Assembly (NCBI GenBank): GCA_003342815.1
Contig: PTEX01000055.1
Location: forward strand, 1,598,088 to 1,662,087
Direction: 5' to 3'
DNA length: 64,000 nucleotides
From: Eudromia elegans
Lineage: Eukaryota > Chordata > Aves > Tinamiformes > Tinamidae
Shown: piece by piece, positions 13,191 through 28,902 of the stretch
Layout: each line of letters opens with the position of its first letter
Position numbering within the stretch: the stretch's first letter is position 1
The notes under the pieces: generated by a model
Told to the model about the DNA's origin: nothing
What the model saw: only the letters and a program-made list of their open reading frames with translations
Database searches by the model: none
Translations under genes and position numbers: made by a program

Positions 13191-16100
13191 GGGGCCACAA
13201 TCGCAACGTAAAAGCACATGGTTCACGCTAACCGCCTTCAGGTACCTGATCTAAATCCACCAAATCTAGCACCGATAGAAGAAACTGCCGCTGCGTTAAT
13301 GACCGCAGACTTGGGAATGGGTACGGAAATATCCCAGCCCTGCTCCGCTGATACAAGTATGTTTGAGGGAACCGCTCTACACTGCTAGTTTACTAAGGAA
13401 GGTACTGAGAAGAACTACCAAAAAATTCCACCACAATAGATACTAGCTCAGCAGAGCCCTCATAAGCTCCAAGGTGGCCAGATGGATATTTTGCACCATG
13501 GTGTAGCTGTCTCATCACTTATAAATACTCCCATATTGCTAAAGAAAAAAAGGCCAACTTCTCCAAACAACCCACAATTTTGCAAAGTTTGAGCTCAATA
13601 AAATGAGCTCAAAAGATCTCTTTTTCTTTTCCTGAGAAAAAACCAATACTATGTAGAATACTGTCCTGAGTATTGCATTTTCCAGCCTTTAATTGCCATT
13701 GTATTGGCAACTTAATAGTCGTCTTTTAATTCAAAAGCTTACAGCAGCATATATTAAAATTTCAAGGGCATAAAATTGTGCAAGACCAGGCAACAAAAGG
13801 AGAATTAAATTCTGTAGGACACTGTCCTAGGCACTAATTTGGGGGTAAGGAGGATGGGAAGTATTCTGGATAATGTAGTAGTGTCATCCAGCACCAGAGA
13901 TATTTAATTAACATCTATTTTATTCTATTACATCTGACTCGAAGCTGAAAATCATGCATGAAGAATTTTGCTTGAATCCTCTTAGTTTAAGCTAATCAAG
14001 TGTCTAATGCTTGATAGCTGGAAAAATTAAATTGCAAATATGTTCTTAAAAATAAAAACTAATTCATTGATAACAAAGTTGACTGGAAGAAAACAAGCAT
14101 GTATAAATCATAAATATTTTTAATCTCAGTTTCAAATGTCAAGGTCTACATTCATGCTGACTCTTGATGGTACTGTAAACAAATTACTATTTTTTCAAGG
14201 ATGGATTAAAGGGCAAGATATTCTCATACTTACTGTATTTTATTAACATACATAAGGCAGCAGTGAATAAGATCTGAGATGATTAAGTTGGTGTTATTCA
14301 GTTATTTCTAAACAATGTACATAAAACAATGTAGGTTACAAAAATAGAACATAAAGTCAAGTATCCATTGACTACTAAACAGGAAATTAAGGTCTAAATA
14401 GGGCTGTCAGATACTTTACCGATAAGCCTTTCATCAAAGACTTTGATAAAACTGAAAAAGTACAAGCATCCTGGTTTCTATGAAGTGTTTGTGAGGAGGA
14501 TTTTTCACCTGGTTTTGAAAGAAATTTCTTGTGTAAATGAGATTACTGTGGTAGAGTGGGAACCGGATTGGGTTGCACATTGTGAAAGGAGTTTTTGTTC
14601 CCCTCCTACTCCCGCTATTTCTGGCTTTTAAAGTATATCTGACTTGATGACTCATTCAGTGCTGTTGTGTCTAATCCTTCTTTGTCATAGTTTAAGAAAT
14701 AACCTGTTAGGCAAATTCTGGTTCTAGCACTATTATCATACTGACTGATGAGAACTGCAATATTGGTTAGCCCCCCTTCTTAGTTTCTCATCTACATGCA
14801 CCCAAGCCTCTTTCTAAGGCTGTTTGGTCTGCTCCTTCAAACATGGGCCTGAGGTCTAAAGGTACTTCTTTATATGCAAATAGAAAAGGAAATGCAAATT
14901 AATTCACAAAATTTCCTTTCAGGTTTCCAAAGGAGACACAGTTGTAATGACCACAACCACAAGCGCTCTGAAAATTTTATAAATGTGACACTTCATGTCT
15001 TCTTGATCTCAGGAACAGCTCTTGTGACAGGCTTTTGAACAGAAGATTTTTTCTTCCCATTTTCTTACTAACATTCAAGTAACTTGGAGCCACTGAGCAA
15101 GCAGACTGTGGTCACCTTCATCAGCACATTGCATCACCACAGGGGAGCAAAGGAAACAAGCCCAGGGCAATATATCCCTTAAATAGCCCAGTTTCACTGG
15201 AGCCTTTGGAAATATTTGCAAGCCATTTTCAGTCAGTGTTACTGATCACTCAGTACTAACTCTGCACAGAGAGAAGCTCACGCATGCCATGATTATACTC
15301 AGTGCTAATTGTCTCTGTTTTAGCCTTTCCTCAACAGCTACTTTCATTAGACCAGATTTTTTAAATCCTAGAGATTGGGTTTTCTATCAGGCGCATAAAG
15401 ATGGAGCCTAATCTCATTTTTTTTTCCTATGAAAGCAGGATACCATAGCAAAGATCTGCTGTCACAGCAAGTCTTTGTTGGTCAGGTAACACTCTTCTCT
15501 AACTGCATGAAAATTTAGGTCAAAACAGGAGGGACGACCACTTGTTGCGATAAAATACTCTGCACCCTGGACCAGAAACAAAAGCGGCCTTGAAGTGTAA
15601 ACACCCATCTAATGAAGATCCACGGCAAAATAACTGGGACATAAAGGAGTAAGGAACTTAGGAAAGCGCTGTAAAGAAAGAGGCAGCAGAGAGACACTGC
15701 CAGGGGGCTGCTGTTGAAGAGAAAATTAAGCCCAGGAGCCAGGGGTTGCACGGCCACAAGCACTGAAGACGAGGGACCGGCGCTGGAGGTGTGTGCAGAA
15801 ACCCACAGAGACCTTCACACTCTCTCATTTCCTCGGCTCTCCCAGAGGATAGCTGGGCCAGAGAGTTAATAGAGTCTAGGGAACAACAGGAACCGCATGT
15901 TTGTCCTAGTCTGTCTCCTCCTGTCTCTCACATCCCTGCAGACATGTCATAACTCCAGCCTCCGCGTTGACGTTTGCTTCGGTGTTCACCGCAATACACA
16001 CGTTACTGCATCTTGGCCAAGTGCACTCTGATATCTGCAAATAAAACGGTGCCTACAGAATTGTTAAGTGTCTCCATTATATCAAACAGTGGCTGCTAAG

Positions 16101-19100
16101 TTGCTGTTTTACAGCATTAAGGATCACAGCAAATATTGCTGGGGGTTTCTACTAAATAATCAAAAGCTGGAGAAGCAAAGCAGTCATAAAAACACACTTT
16201 TACATACGCTAAGCATAAAAATGTTTGATTTTTTTTCCTTCTAATCAAAAACTGGATCTGAGCTCTAGAAATGGAAGATTCCCATTAATGATTGTGATCT
16301 TTCTGATCTTTTACAAATGCCATCCACTTATGCTAGCTCCATTCTCTCATTTGCTCTTGAATGTTCAGAATTCCCTGTCAAATATGCAGGTATAGAAACA
16401 CAGTGACTACCTGGTTCACTTGCTTTAACATCACCAGCTCTTAGCACTTAATTCTTTTTTGGACCATCACAACAGTAAAGATTTAAAATAAGTACGCTTA
16501 GTTGCAAAAGCATCTAATCTATCTTCTAGACTTTTAAACCCTTTCTTTGAAAGTTTTTATCTTCCATAACTTTAGTGATATTATATGTTGCCATATTAAA
16601 GGTAGTTTATTGCAAATGAGATGCAATGAATAAAATTGTACTTTGCAGATGAGTTTAGAATCACAAGAATCGTAATGGGTAGAAGGTGCTTATGCTGCAT
16701 GTAACTTCACTTTACAGAACTGCTTACTGAAAGTTCCCCTTTTTTAAGGAAAACCAAGAAAAGGTGAGTGACAAAGCAGTTGCCACCATAGCCTCTGGAA
16801 AAGGAATTTGGCCTGAGAAGTAAGGCTCTGTAAGAAGTACCTTCTTGAGGAACAATGATAACTACTTACTATTTATTTACTTTCTAAAAAGTCAAATGAT
16901 TTTTAAAAGCCAGGTTATATAATTAAAAAATGTCCCTTTTACCCCACTTTAAATTTGCATGGTTGTGAATAGAATGAGACTGTAGGTATGACAAAGGAGA
17001 GAGAGAGGTGACAGAGATCACAAGATTCGTAATTTAATATGTAATCTTTAACAGATATTTTATGTTTTACAGGGCATGCAAAATGCAGCCCACTAGGGGA
17101 ATAATGTGGCTGAAAATTTCTATCAAATTATTTTCTTCATACTGCCTCTTCTTCCCTTCTTGTGGAAGAAACTGCCATTTTGTCTTTTAGACAGAGGGCG
17201 ACATGGTGAATCATTGATTTAAAAGACCAGGCAAGAAAAAAAGGCTTAACTTTAACAATAAGTCAGAATTACACTTAGAGTTATCCCGTACAGTTGGAGT
17301 TATCCCAGAATATTTGTTTTTCCTGGAATAGTGGGACTTGAGTATATTTGGCAACGCCAAGCAGAGCCTGCTTTGGTCTTCTCTGTTAGCACAGAGTTTG
17401 CAGGAACAAAATTACCAGATAACTCTTGCTAGCAGGGAAGGTTTCTACTGTTTGTATTTGTAGCGGATAGTTCACAGTGCACAAGAACTTATAGAGGTAG
17501 ACCTAGGTCAATTAAAATGCACAGACTGCAAACATACTTTTTTTCTCCCCAAACATTTTTCTTGCTATTTTCATTTCATTCACAGATTTGATCCCACCAG
17601 TCCAGCAGGCTTCTTCTTTACTATTAGCTACACTCACAAACACACATAGTGATGGAAAGTTGTTCATAAGTGCCTTCTAATGCATAATTTTCCTTCTTTT
17701 GACAGCTTCTCCCATAAGAGGATAAACAACCACAGTAGTTTTTAAAACTACAAATACAGTGCAAAACAGAGTGGTAGCAGTCCTTTTGCCAGAAGCTTGT
17801 TGTCCAAACCCTTAGTGAATGAAGAATAAACAAACCTGAGTTTGTCAAGATTTATAAGCCCTAGCAGAGATCTAGAACATACACAGGTGCCTTTCATTGG
17901 AGAAAAAACCTTCTGAAGAGGTAATATTGAAACAATTCTCTGAATTGAATATCAATAAATAAATGATTTTTATTCACCAAGATCTGTCTCTCCATCAGGG
18001 TTTCGCTGGCACTGCTGCTGTGCCTGTAATACTTTCCATATTTTAACCTACACAAATGTGCCAGCAACTTTCTAAAAGCAGAGCAACGCTTAGTGCATGT
18101 GTTCTCGGAGATTAGTCAACGCGCCAGTTATGGCTTAAAAATGCTAAATGGGAAGGGAATCAAAAGACACAACTCAGAAGAGAAGACTATGCCAAATGAA
18201 GGCGGTATGAGAACATCCAAAGGAAACTGAGAGCGCTGGCAATCGGCCTCCTTTGGAATGCAGACCATTCATCACCACAGGATGAATTACATGAAGTACA
18301 TATCTCTGTTTTTCTCAGAATATTTCTATTCTGTATGTGAAATAAATGTTTCAACAGCTGGCCTTCCCACACAACTTACACTCACATAATTTCCCTCACA
18401 GAAACAACTTACAGTAGCTCTAATAACATTATTCTCAATTTTTAGGGAAAAAAAATGCACAATAATATTCAATTATCTTGCAGCAATATCACTACCAAAT
18501 CATTTCTCATTTTACAGATGGAACTGTCTCCTTTGTTGCTTTCCCTTATCTATAAGCCAGGAATTAATCCTCTGCACAAAATGAAGCTGATTAAAAAAAA
18601 AAAATCATAGTACCTAAGAACAGGCAGCAAGAAGCACTTGTGTTTTCCAAGTAATGGGTCACAACTTAGTGGGGACGGGAAACTATAAATGAACTTTGGA
18701 AACAAGAAACTTAGACATCCAAACCCCAGTGTCAGTAACTCTGTACCCTTCAGGTATGTTTTTCAGGTTTTGTTTCACTTGAGCTGCAAATAGTGTTTCT
18801 TCATTTCAACTCCTTATATACTACGAAACAGACTCTTATTTTTGCTGAAAAAGGGCCTTTTCACATCAAAAAGTTTTCCTCTGATATACTACATAAGTGA
18901 ATATAGAGTCTAATTAAACTTGCCTATTAAATGATCCCATTTTCACCTGATTATAGCTCAGCATGTACTGCAACAGCCCAACCCTGCAGAATCTTTAATT
19001 ATGCCTCCTCCTTTAGTCTCTCAGAAGACCTAGGGAACTGTCCACCAGAACCTACACTACAAGCACACTGAGGTTGCAAATTCACACACCGACAAGCTGG

Positions 19101-20447
19101 AAAATGCTCTTTCCCCAGCTGCAGTAAATATTATTCTCCCCTCACCATATTTGTATATATTCATTGTGATAAAAATGTTAATTACCCAACTGGATACTAT
19201 TTTTTTTTCCACAGGACATCATTCAGCTCACCATATGAATACAGGAGGCAGCTGAATTAATGGTGGTCTTAACTTGCAAGTGCCAGACTTGGCAACCAAA
19301 GTTACATTCTTTCCACACAAATTTGAAAAAAATGTAAATTGTATAAACATACATAGTTTTGAGGGAATAATGGAGCAAAAGGGAGATGAATTATTTATAT
19401 ATGAATGGCACGAATGCAATTAATAAGAAATAGCAGGAGGTGTTAATATCTACATGGAAGAAGACACTTAGCAAATACAAAATCTTCATCATAATTGTGA
19501 GATGTTTCAAAATATCTCACAAACTCACAGCACTATTACTTGTGACCTTACCCCCTTCCAAGATAATCTGCAGAAACTGCAGTCTAACAAAGATAATGGA
19601 GCCCTGAAATGAAAACTGGATAAGCAACAAAACGTGCTGCTTGCTTTTCAAGCTTGGCATATTCTGGAAGGGGAGCCATTGGCCTTCTAAGCAGCAGTGT
19701 TCCAAGTGCCTGCAATGAAACTATTTAACTGAAAAGGAGCAAGAAACTCATCCAAGAAATGCACAAATATCAAGAGCTCCAACCCTGTGGCACGTTCAGT
19801 CATCCAGAAAATTAAGGCTATATTTAGTTCACATTTTCATGCCTTTATTAGCAAAAATCAGCTATGGCTAAAGAAGTCACTACCAGGCCAAATTGTTATT
19901 TCAGATTAAACGAGTTTTTAAAGTGGTATTATAAAGTGGTGTAGGTCTTTGGTCTCATCACATCCTGCTAAGATGCATCATGTTGTGATTAACTGTATTA
20001 CTATCTAAAACATGATGGAAATGCAAATAAAAAGGCCTTCCTTTTAAACAAGTCCTCACTGTTCTGCTGTTTTATTCCTGGCTGTATTCCACATCCAACA
20101 GTCTTCTACAGAAAAGACATATCAGCAACTATGATATTTTTCTTGCTCTTACTTATTATGAGTATTTTTAATTGCAGAGATTATTCTACATACAAAAAAA
20201 AATTAAGAAAAATATTAATGAAGTAGTTCATTAATTAAGAGGATAATTTTTTTTTTCTTCTTAGAACACTGAAGTGCTTCTTCCTTTTCTTTCTAGTAAC
20301 TAAGGCAAGTTTTATATCGCCTACACAAATTTAGTAGAAATTTCAAACCAAGCAGCCTATATTTTTATTAGAACTATAATTAAATAAGACAGGGCATCTT
20401 ATGTCATGGCGATAACAAAAACTATCCCAAGATGCTTCCAAGCTTCA

Positions 20448-20493
20448 TTAAAAAAAACAAAAACAAAAACAAACAAACAAACAAAAAAAAAAT
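20448..20493. repeat. A-rich (AAAC)n/(AAAAAC)n low-complexity tract
   Basis: About 45 bp of only A and C, with caaaaa units giving way to caaa units. It could be a decayed retrotransposon tail, but no body was recognised to its left. Confidence 0.9.
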
Positions 20494-22845
20494 CACTCAA
20501 TCCGAAGCACTAGGAAGTAGATTCTGTCTTCATTAATTGCTTCTATGCATCACTGCTCCCTGGATTTAGTACTTTGCCATATCAGCACCAAATCTGGAAC
20601 ATTTATCCTTAGCCAACCTTACGTGGGTAAATTGCTGCTTCCACTTCCATTTTCCAAAGTTCAGCCCCTTTGCAAATCACCAGCTACACAGTTACAAAGC
20701 TGCTTTCACTGTTTCCGAAAACACAAATAGTAAATTCCCCTCCCCTTTGAAAAAGGACAACTCTTTGGGGAAGCAAATTTAATGCAGGACATTAAGTAAA
20801 CTGATGCTGTCATTAGTGCAAATGTCAAGTTCATTATAGCAGATGTTTCAGCTGAAGATTGCTACACATTAAAATCTCAAAACAAATGTGCAGAGCATTC
20901 ACCATTTGATTTACCATGTCTGCTTCAATGCTCTGAAGAGTCAATCAGGGCTGTCTCTTCATGTAATTACACATTGTTATGTAACGAAGCCAGTTATCTG
21001 GTTGAAACATTCATAACGAGTCCTGGTTCCAGGCTACTGCTGATCATTTTTATAAGCCCTTCGAAATGCAAAATGTTCATGAAGTTCGTAATGAAATGTT
21101 ATTGCTAATGCAGTTAGATACCGAAAAGACCATGCAAAGAGTAAGGAACATCTACCATATTGTACACATTGTTACAGGAACATCTTCATTTGGGCAAATC
21201 AAATGGCAAGTGACTGCAATAAATCATGTTACTTTCCACAAACACCTCACTGCAGGAACAGACCTGCTTCTGGGGTCTCTGCAGAGACAAGAGCATGCGA
21301 AGCCTATTATCAAGTAATTTGTGATGCTCTTGCACTTTTCTACCCAAATCTAAGGCACAAATTGCTTGCCTGCTCTTTACGCCAAAAGTAATGCCAAAGA
21401 TAATTAAAGAAATGGACAGAACAAACTGCATCTTAAGAAGTAAAACAAACAAAAACCCTAGAGGTAGGTTTTGAAAAGCAACTTCTAAACGTTCTTCCTA
21501 GGTTTATAGTTGAGTTTTTCCTTATCAACTTTAATTTGATTTATTGAAAGTTACAAATGGTAGCTCAAACTATTCTAAAATGAGTAATGACAGTCTGAAA
21601 CAGATGAACACAACCAATTTTAGGTCATTGGAATGCATCCACAACACAAGATCTTCTTCAATCTTAAGTAGGTCACAGTATATCAGAGTTGGACAAATGC
21701 AGCTTTACACAGCAAAAGACAGCATGGTTATCTTATTTCCTCCTACTTATATAAGACTTGTTTCTGTGTTTAAAATGTCTCTCCTTTTTGGAATATGCAA
21801 ACCAAAAGTGATTTCTGACAACTACCAGGGAGAGAACATAGCTGAGCTGAAATGAAAGAGCTGAATGAATGAAGGAGTCTGCACAGGATGATAACATGGG
21901 GCTTACTTTCATATATCTCTTCACAAATAAATTCCAAAGAAACAAGCATAAGGAAAGATCAGAGAAAGACATGGGAATTTACTGCCTTGTAGATCAGAAT
22001 TAAGACAACAGTTCTGAAATCTCCACTTTAAAGAAACTTAGCAAGAGAGAAAAAGTGATTCCAGCTGAAAGAAAAGACCTGCCAAGTCTGACAAGCATCT
22101 TTGCAAAAGTTTGAACATGTTCTTGAACTTAATTTTATTGAGACCAACCTCACATGTAATCTTAGAAGTTAGGCCCAAGCTCTCACAGATCCATCTGCAG
22201 CATCCTAACATTGCTTACAGGTGGACAGACTGTAGTAAACAGGCTTGCTGAGAACCCTCAGAGCATTGCTATTGCCAAATGTGTAGTTAACTGCTTCTGT
22301 TTTGCATCATCTGATTCAGATGACAGCTAAAATTTCAATAACAACTTTGTCATGCAATAGTGCAAGACTTAGGTTTATGCATATTGTCTCAGCACATCAT
22401 AATACAGTACAACTCGCAGATGATACTGTAGGCTGTTCAAAGGTTTCCTGATGTCTGTATATCCACTGTATTTGCTCCTGTGCATCAATAAGCTTATTAA
22501 AAAGTCTAACACTTCCAACATCCATCCTCCAATAGCATCTCCAAAAGTTTCAGAAATAATAAGAGCTGTGAGTTATGAAAATATTTGGCCAACTTGGAGT
22601 TGAGAATTTGTGTGAAGTTAAGTTCTATGAATTAGTAGCTAGCAGAAAAGCAGTATATCACACACTGAAAATGAAGGCGGGAAATATTATGAGCAATTCT
22701 GGAATTTCTCCACATGGAAAAGAGCTGGGTTATGGAGAAAACACTAAATTCAGTAATTTAGCTAAAGTTTAGTAGTTCAGGAGAGTCAAACATATAGCAA
22801 GAAATTACTTTTGCTTTTCTTGAAACCAAGACATACAAGATCATT

Positions 22846-22877
22846 TATATTTCATGAATTTCATATATTTCATGAAT
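22846..22877. repeat. 18-bp tandem duplication
   Basis: The word tatatttcatgaat occurs at 22846-22859 and again at 22864-22877, an 18 bp period. It contains the palindrome ttcatgaa twice. Confidence 0.8.
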
Positions 22878-24183
22878 CAGTCTTTCCCTGGCTTTTACAC
22901 AGTTTATGTTCTTACACATTAGAAATTTGCAGCAAAACATACTGAAACATTATTAGATCACAGGACCCTGAAACTGGCTAGGAGAAAATTGTGTTTTGTC
23001 CAGAAACTGTCAATCAGCTTGGAGTCTTATTTGGAAATAAATGACCTTTCAAACAAAATACACACACATTTTTCACCTGATTAGTTCTATTTAAGTGTAT
23101 AGCAACTTCATTAAGATTTCTTTTGAATTTGATGCTTGTAGTTAAAAGGCAAGATGCATTATCAGCAATTAGACATTTCAGGTTACAAAGGCAATGTTTT
23201 GTGCTTATACGTATATATGAATACACATATATACTTTGCTTTTTCTTTTCCACCCAGCACTTCCAGCAATAGCTTTGCCCATAAGTTCCACGTGCTGGAT
23301 GTTCCCAGGTCCTACATGGCACGGCAGGGAGGAGTGTCAGTGAAAAGCCACTCTCCTGCTGACTTGCTGTAGCTGTGCTGGTTTGACTGAATCACAACCT
23401 GTCTGATGGCTCAGTGTGTAGGAACCAGGGTCCAAAGAATTCCTAAGCTATTCTCCATATGGATATACTTATTCTGCAATACCATGACCCCATATTGTTA
23501 AATCCTTAGTTTAGAGAAATATCTGGGCAAACATAGCTCTTCCAAAATAATTCCATGTTACTTAAGTCAGGAGAACACAGAAATTAAGTCCACTTGGTGC
23601 TCAGCTATGTTAAGAAAACCTGGAGACAAAACAATAAAATCTCCTGGCAGGCATTTTGACTTGCCTTAGAATAAGACTGAATATACTTTAGCTTAATTCC
23701 ATATCTTCTTGTCTTGAAAACCATTAGTAATTGAAAACCATCACAAAAGAAAAATATGTGAAAAATAACTGCTTCCAATTTCAGCAACGCACTTCTGACC
23801 TAATAGCTTTGCCCTGCTCATTTAGAACTTGTTCAGCATTAGCTTTTAAAACATGAAAAGAACTCAAACTGGAAAGAAAAACACTAAACTTAACTTTAAC
23901 TTGTAATACATAAGGAATCCTAAAATAAAAACTGAAAAAGTTTTAATTTAAAATTCCCTGTCTTCCTCCCCTCCCTGTGTTAGTATCACCATTAAGACTT
24001 TGGGAAAGCAGTTACTTTAAGAATGCTAGTTTTGTGTTTTGTAAAACTCCAATAATTTAAAAAAAAAATTTATATCTATTATTTCGCTTAATAAGTTATA
24101 CTGTATTTTTGCTAACTCCCTCCTTCAAAGGCAGTTCTGTCAAGCACAGCTATTGACTAGTAGGTCAGCAATTCTTCCCCTTT

Positions 24184-24237
24184 GCTTTTTCTATAGTCGC
24201 TGTAAAAATTATAGTCACAGTTTCTTTTTCTATAGTC
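24184..24237. repeat. Short direct repeat (ctttttctatagtc)
   Basis: The word ctttttctatagtc occurs at 24185-24198 and 24224-24237, with a partial ttatagtc copy between them. Probably a local slippage duplication. Confidence 0.75.
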
Positions 24238-27200
24238 AAAATCATATTATTTTTCAATTAAAGGGGAATTGTCTGCCAAAAAATATATATATATTTCAAC
24301 CATCCTGGCTGGTAGGCTAGCATTTGGACAGCTTTGGTACAGATTGCCAAGTTATTCAAAATTTGAAGAATATCTAAGAGGTGCTGCTAAAACAAGTATC
24401 TACTATGAATAAAAGCACCAGGAAAACTTAGCAACTTACAATGCTAGTTCTCTACTCAAATATTCCAGACTCTTAAAACATGGCAAGGGAAACAGTTGCT
24501 TTGAGGCTAAATTTCTACTGGCAGATGAGCAAATAAAAAATATACACATCCACAAACAGACATCTTACCTTGGAGGAAAGCATAAACATATAGCATGGTC
24601 AACAAGTGCAGGCCATAGAGCAAGTAAAAATTGCTTGTGGTAAAGAAACTCATGAGCTAGCCTTAATATTCAAATGAACCTCTTCACAGTACAGTATCTC
24701 AAAAAAGCCCTATACACTGTGCAGCAACACACATGGAAGATTTTGAAAGTATGGCAACCTGAAAACAAAACTGTAAATTAAGAGTTACCATCTCTAACAC
24801 TTACATAAAACTGCAGTCATAATTAAATCTCTATCCCACAAATTTATGCAACCACATTTTTCTGCAACACTTTGTAATACATTTTCTGCTTTCTTATTGC
24901 TGTACAATTAGACAAACCGACAATTATTTATCTGTACAAACTTTTGGTGCCTGTGAAATTGGGCTACCTGAAAATATTGAATTGACAGTTTCAATACAAT
25001 TATTCTAAGACTAAGGAGACTGATTCTTTTTTGCAATAAAGGCACAAAATGCTTGTTTCAAAAAAAAAAAATGTATTTAAAGTCATTCCGGATTTCATAG
25101 TTATGTCAGGTTTCCAAAATAGTTATGAGTACCTGTTGTTCCTTTGAAGGACATATTTCATTTCAACAGAAGCATCTGAAGGAAAACTGAGTATGTTCTT
25201 TCTTACACAGTCAATTCATTTTGTACACAAGAAAGGACCCCTGCACCAATTCCACCCAAAGAACTACTCAGTGCCAACAGTAATACAAGCATGACAGTCA
25301 GCCAACATGCAAAAAAAATAACACAGGTTGATTAGGTTGCACATGTTCATTTCAATTCATAACTGCAGGTTATCAATACCTCTTGCAACTCAAAACCCAC
25401 AAGTCCACACTCCAGGATGGAAGGATAGAAGTGAATACCCACTGATACCGTCAAATTACTCCAACAGTTTTCTACTGCATTGAAAGACAAATTATTAAAT
25501 ATATTTGCAGAAATATAATGACTTCTCAAAAACTCCACGGATCTGCATAGGTATCTTGTCAGCCCGACCCTAGCAAATAACTTGGTTCTTTCACCTCTAT
25601 TTACTCAAGAAATAGCAACGTCGCTCTTCAAAACTACATGTAATTAGCAAACTGGGAGGATTGGAGAGTTACAGGAGCAATACAACACCTCAGCCACTTC
25701 TTGGAGGTGTAATGGGATATGAACATGACTCAGAATTTACCAGCAGAGAGACCTTGCCTGCCCAGTTCACATCTTCTGTGGTGCTGGCCTGATGGTGCTG
25801 CCACAATGAGACTTCCAAGGGGCCAGTGACAGCACCAGCCTCAAAAAGCAAACCCTCTCCCTTGCACGTTAGGTAGGCTTAGCCTCCCTCTCAAACTCTC
25901 TCTTGTTTAGCGTCTAACTGCACTTCTCTCACGTAAACAGCACTTAGAAACCTTAGTGATGACCAAGTCTCCAGGACAGCATGGCTTCAGAACTGTTGAA
26001 GGAAGCCTCACCTTGAGCTGGCCTATGCCCTGCAGGGCTACTACCCCTCTGTGCCACTAGAAAAGCTCCAGTTTGGCTCCAGCTGGCTTTAATGGTAAAT
26101 ACACAGTACATCTCACTACCTTACAAGGGAGGTGGCATGTCTCCTGAAACACTGGGAAAGCAAAACACACTGAAGTCTCTGGGAAAGGAATCAAGAGATC
26201 TCTCTTCAGTTTTCCGTTACATTTATTTATCAACAGTAGTTCTTTTTCCAATGTTTTCTATAGCCCACAGGGGCCTTGCAAAGTCCATCGTTCATTTCAA
26301 TAGAAAAATAATTCAAATTCAAAAGAAATGTTATGTCAGAAGATAAGTAATTCAACAGACTACTTTATAACTGACATATATACACTAAGAGACACAAGCA
26401 GATTAAATCCTGTGGCTTCTTGAGATACAAACTCACTCAGTGTCCATCTTCCTCCATTTGTTTCTCAAGACTGACACTGTGTCTGACTCACCATTCAGAA
26501 ACGCATCAATCCTTCAGAGAAGCAGAAAGGGGAACTTGCATTTGCATTCACTTAAGTGAATGAGATCTGCAATGAACCCCATCAAAAGTTACCACTTCTG
26601 GGGATGCTGCTTTTATTATCTGCACAGTGATCAAGAATGCCATTTACAGAACCGTCCTCTGAAAAGCAGGTGCATAAATCATGGCAGGCATATACCAGTA
26701 CAGTTATATGTTCCTTCATCCAATTTCTCCATCTTCTAAAAACTAGAATATTTCCTAAATTAGTATTTCTTCAACACTACCTTATTCTTATCTTAAAATT
26801 TATGCCTTTGATATAGTTTTCTATATTCTCCCCAAGTACAATTACAGCGCAAATTATTTTAAAAGTTTTGGTATTTCTAGTCCCACTAGTTACTACTGAT
26901 TAAAAATGAGGAATAATTGCAACAGCTTTTTGACCTCTTTCTTGCCTACTGGGACAACCTCAGATGCTTTGCAAAACTTGCTGATGGTACATACATAGAT
27001 GTTTTAAATATTTTTTTAAATGATCTTTATAAGAAACAAATCACAAAGTCAGAGAGCTATGTTGTATCATGCATCCCAAAAGTGTGACAATAGAACTTTT
27101 ATGTATCTTCATAATGCTTTTTTATGTCAAATAGTTAATGAGAAAAAACACTGCTTTGGAAATGTTTTTGAAGCTTAAAGATATTTCATTTTTGGTATCT

Positions 27201-28902
27201 TTTTTTTAATATCTCTTCTCCCATTAAGCTACAAACTTTCATATCATTTACATGTCTTTTCATGAGTAGTGTAACCACAACAACTAAAAAATTAACGACA
27301 TTTACATAGACTCTTAAAATTACCTTCAGCAATGTGATTTTTTTTTTTTTTACATACATTATCAGACCTATACACACAAAGTGATTAGTTATGTTGGGAG
27401 GCATGAGATCCAGCATCTCAAAACAGGACCCAAGAGGAACATAAAAAAGTTTGAATACTTAGTATGTCTGATGGACAAAGTATACAAACTCACATATCCT
27501 GTAGCACCTCAGACTTGTCCTTCTTCTGAGGTCTTTCTCACAAGAGGATCTGACTGCATTTCTGCCCAGAAAACTGCTGTCTGAGATGAGTCAGTTCCTC
27601 CCATATTTCCCCCTCCACTAGCTGCAGAACATACTCAAGTCATACAGAGGCCTGTAGATGTGTCAACATCTTGATTAGATACATGATTAGAAAACAAGGA
27701 GGTCAAAAGATAATCTGAGGCAGCAACTGCAGTTGAAGATTAAAAAAGACAGTTATTTGGAGGTGTTAGGCAAAAATATGATATATAATTTCTTACACAG
27801 TTTCATTAGAGCCTCCATAAATTTATAATTCCTAGAAGCTTTTTCACTTATTTGGAAGTCTATTGAAGAAATCAATGTGAACTGCTTTAAAAAGCAAGCC
27901 AGACAATCTCAGTAGTGAGCAGAACCATATAAATATATAATTCAGTCTGTTATAGGCTAAAAACTCAGCAAAAGTACATGTTCAAGAAATTAAATGTTTT
28001 TCACTTTCTTCACATCCATACTAAGCTCAGGTTTGGTGAAAGTTTTGCCATTGGCTATCCTGGAACCAGCACTCTGTCCTGCGCCTCTGCGTCCAGCAGA
28101 GCACAGCTAGTGCAAGATGCTGCATCCCCAGCAACAGAAGTATGGATGTACCTCCTGTCCCATTCAATCCAATTCCCAATCCTTTCCTCGTGTAAATTGA
28201 TGAGCATTTCCCTCACTTCTACTGCTTTTATTAGTCTCCTATAGCTCAACTGATTTTTTTTTTCCCTGTTCTATTTCAGCCTCTCCCAGTCAATGCTATT
28301 ATTTGAGATCTGGGCTCAATCCATTATTTATTGCCGGCTGCAGTATCAAACCAGTTTCCCAGAGACAGAGCTTTTACTGTGATAATAATTCACGGATATT
28401 CAGCCTCAATTTCCAATTTCTAAATCCCATATTTCCACTGTGCAAAGTGCATACTATACTTGCTTGTTCTCAACAGGATTAAAGCATTTGTCAATTGTTT
28501 CTGCTACAAATTAGAAAAATACATAATTGCTTTTGACCTTCTTTATGAATTTAGTCTACCACCATAGTTAATAAAGCTTGTCTTTGAAGGAAAATGGAGA
28601 AAAAAAGCGACGAAAACCTCTCCTCCCCTTGAACTTCTGCCAATTTGCCTAAAACTTTTGTTAACAGTGCACAAAATGTTAAATACTTTTTTAAAACAGT
28701 CATTGTGAAATGTGATAAAAGAGAAATGTGGGCTGACCTTTCTTTTGCTGCCATGATTTACAAGCACCTAAGTTACTTACTGCCACCAGTGAAGTTTTAT
28801 CCCATACTCTTTTTCCATACTGACATCTAAGCCAGGTTCAGAACCAGACATTTAACAGGACTAGGGCTATCATATGATTCAGATTATATTCACAAGGAAG
28901 GA

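Larger units (their letters stand above)
13200..28900. other. Intron 2, middle part: no gene seen
   Basis: About 15.7 kb of AT-rich sequence with frames no longer than about 100 codons, none recognisable. Only the short repeats at 20448, 22846 and 24184 stand out. Several 10-14 bp A or T runs (for example 18593-18604 and 25059-25070) occur without an attached retroelement body. Confidence 0.6.

Noticed and set aside
23365..23400. Phrase gctgtgctggtttgactg recalling an avian LTR start
   Set aside because: Similarity covers fewer than 20 bp, with no paired LTR, TG...CA ends or internal region.
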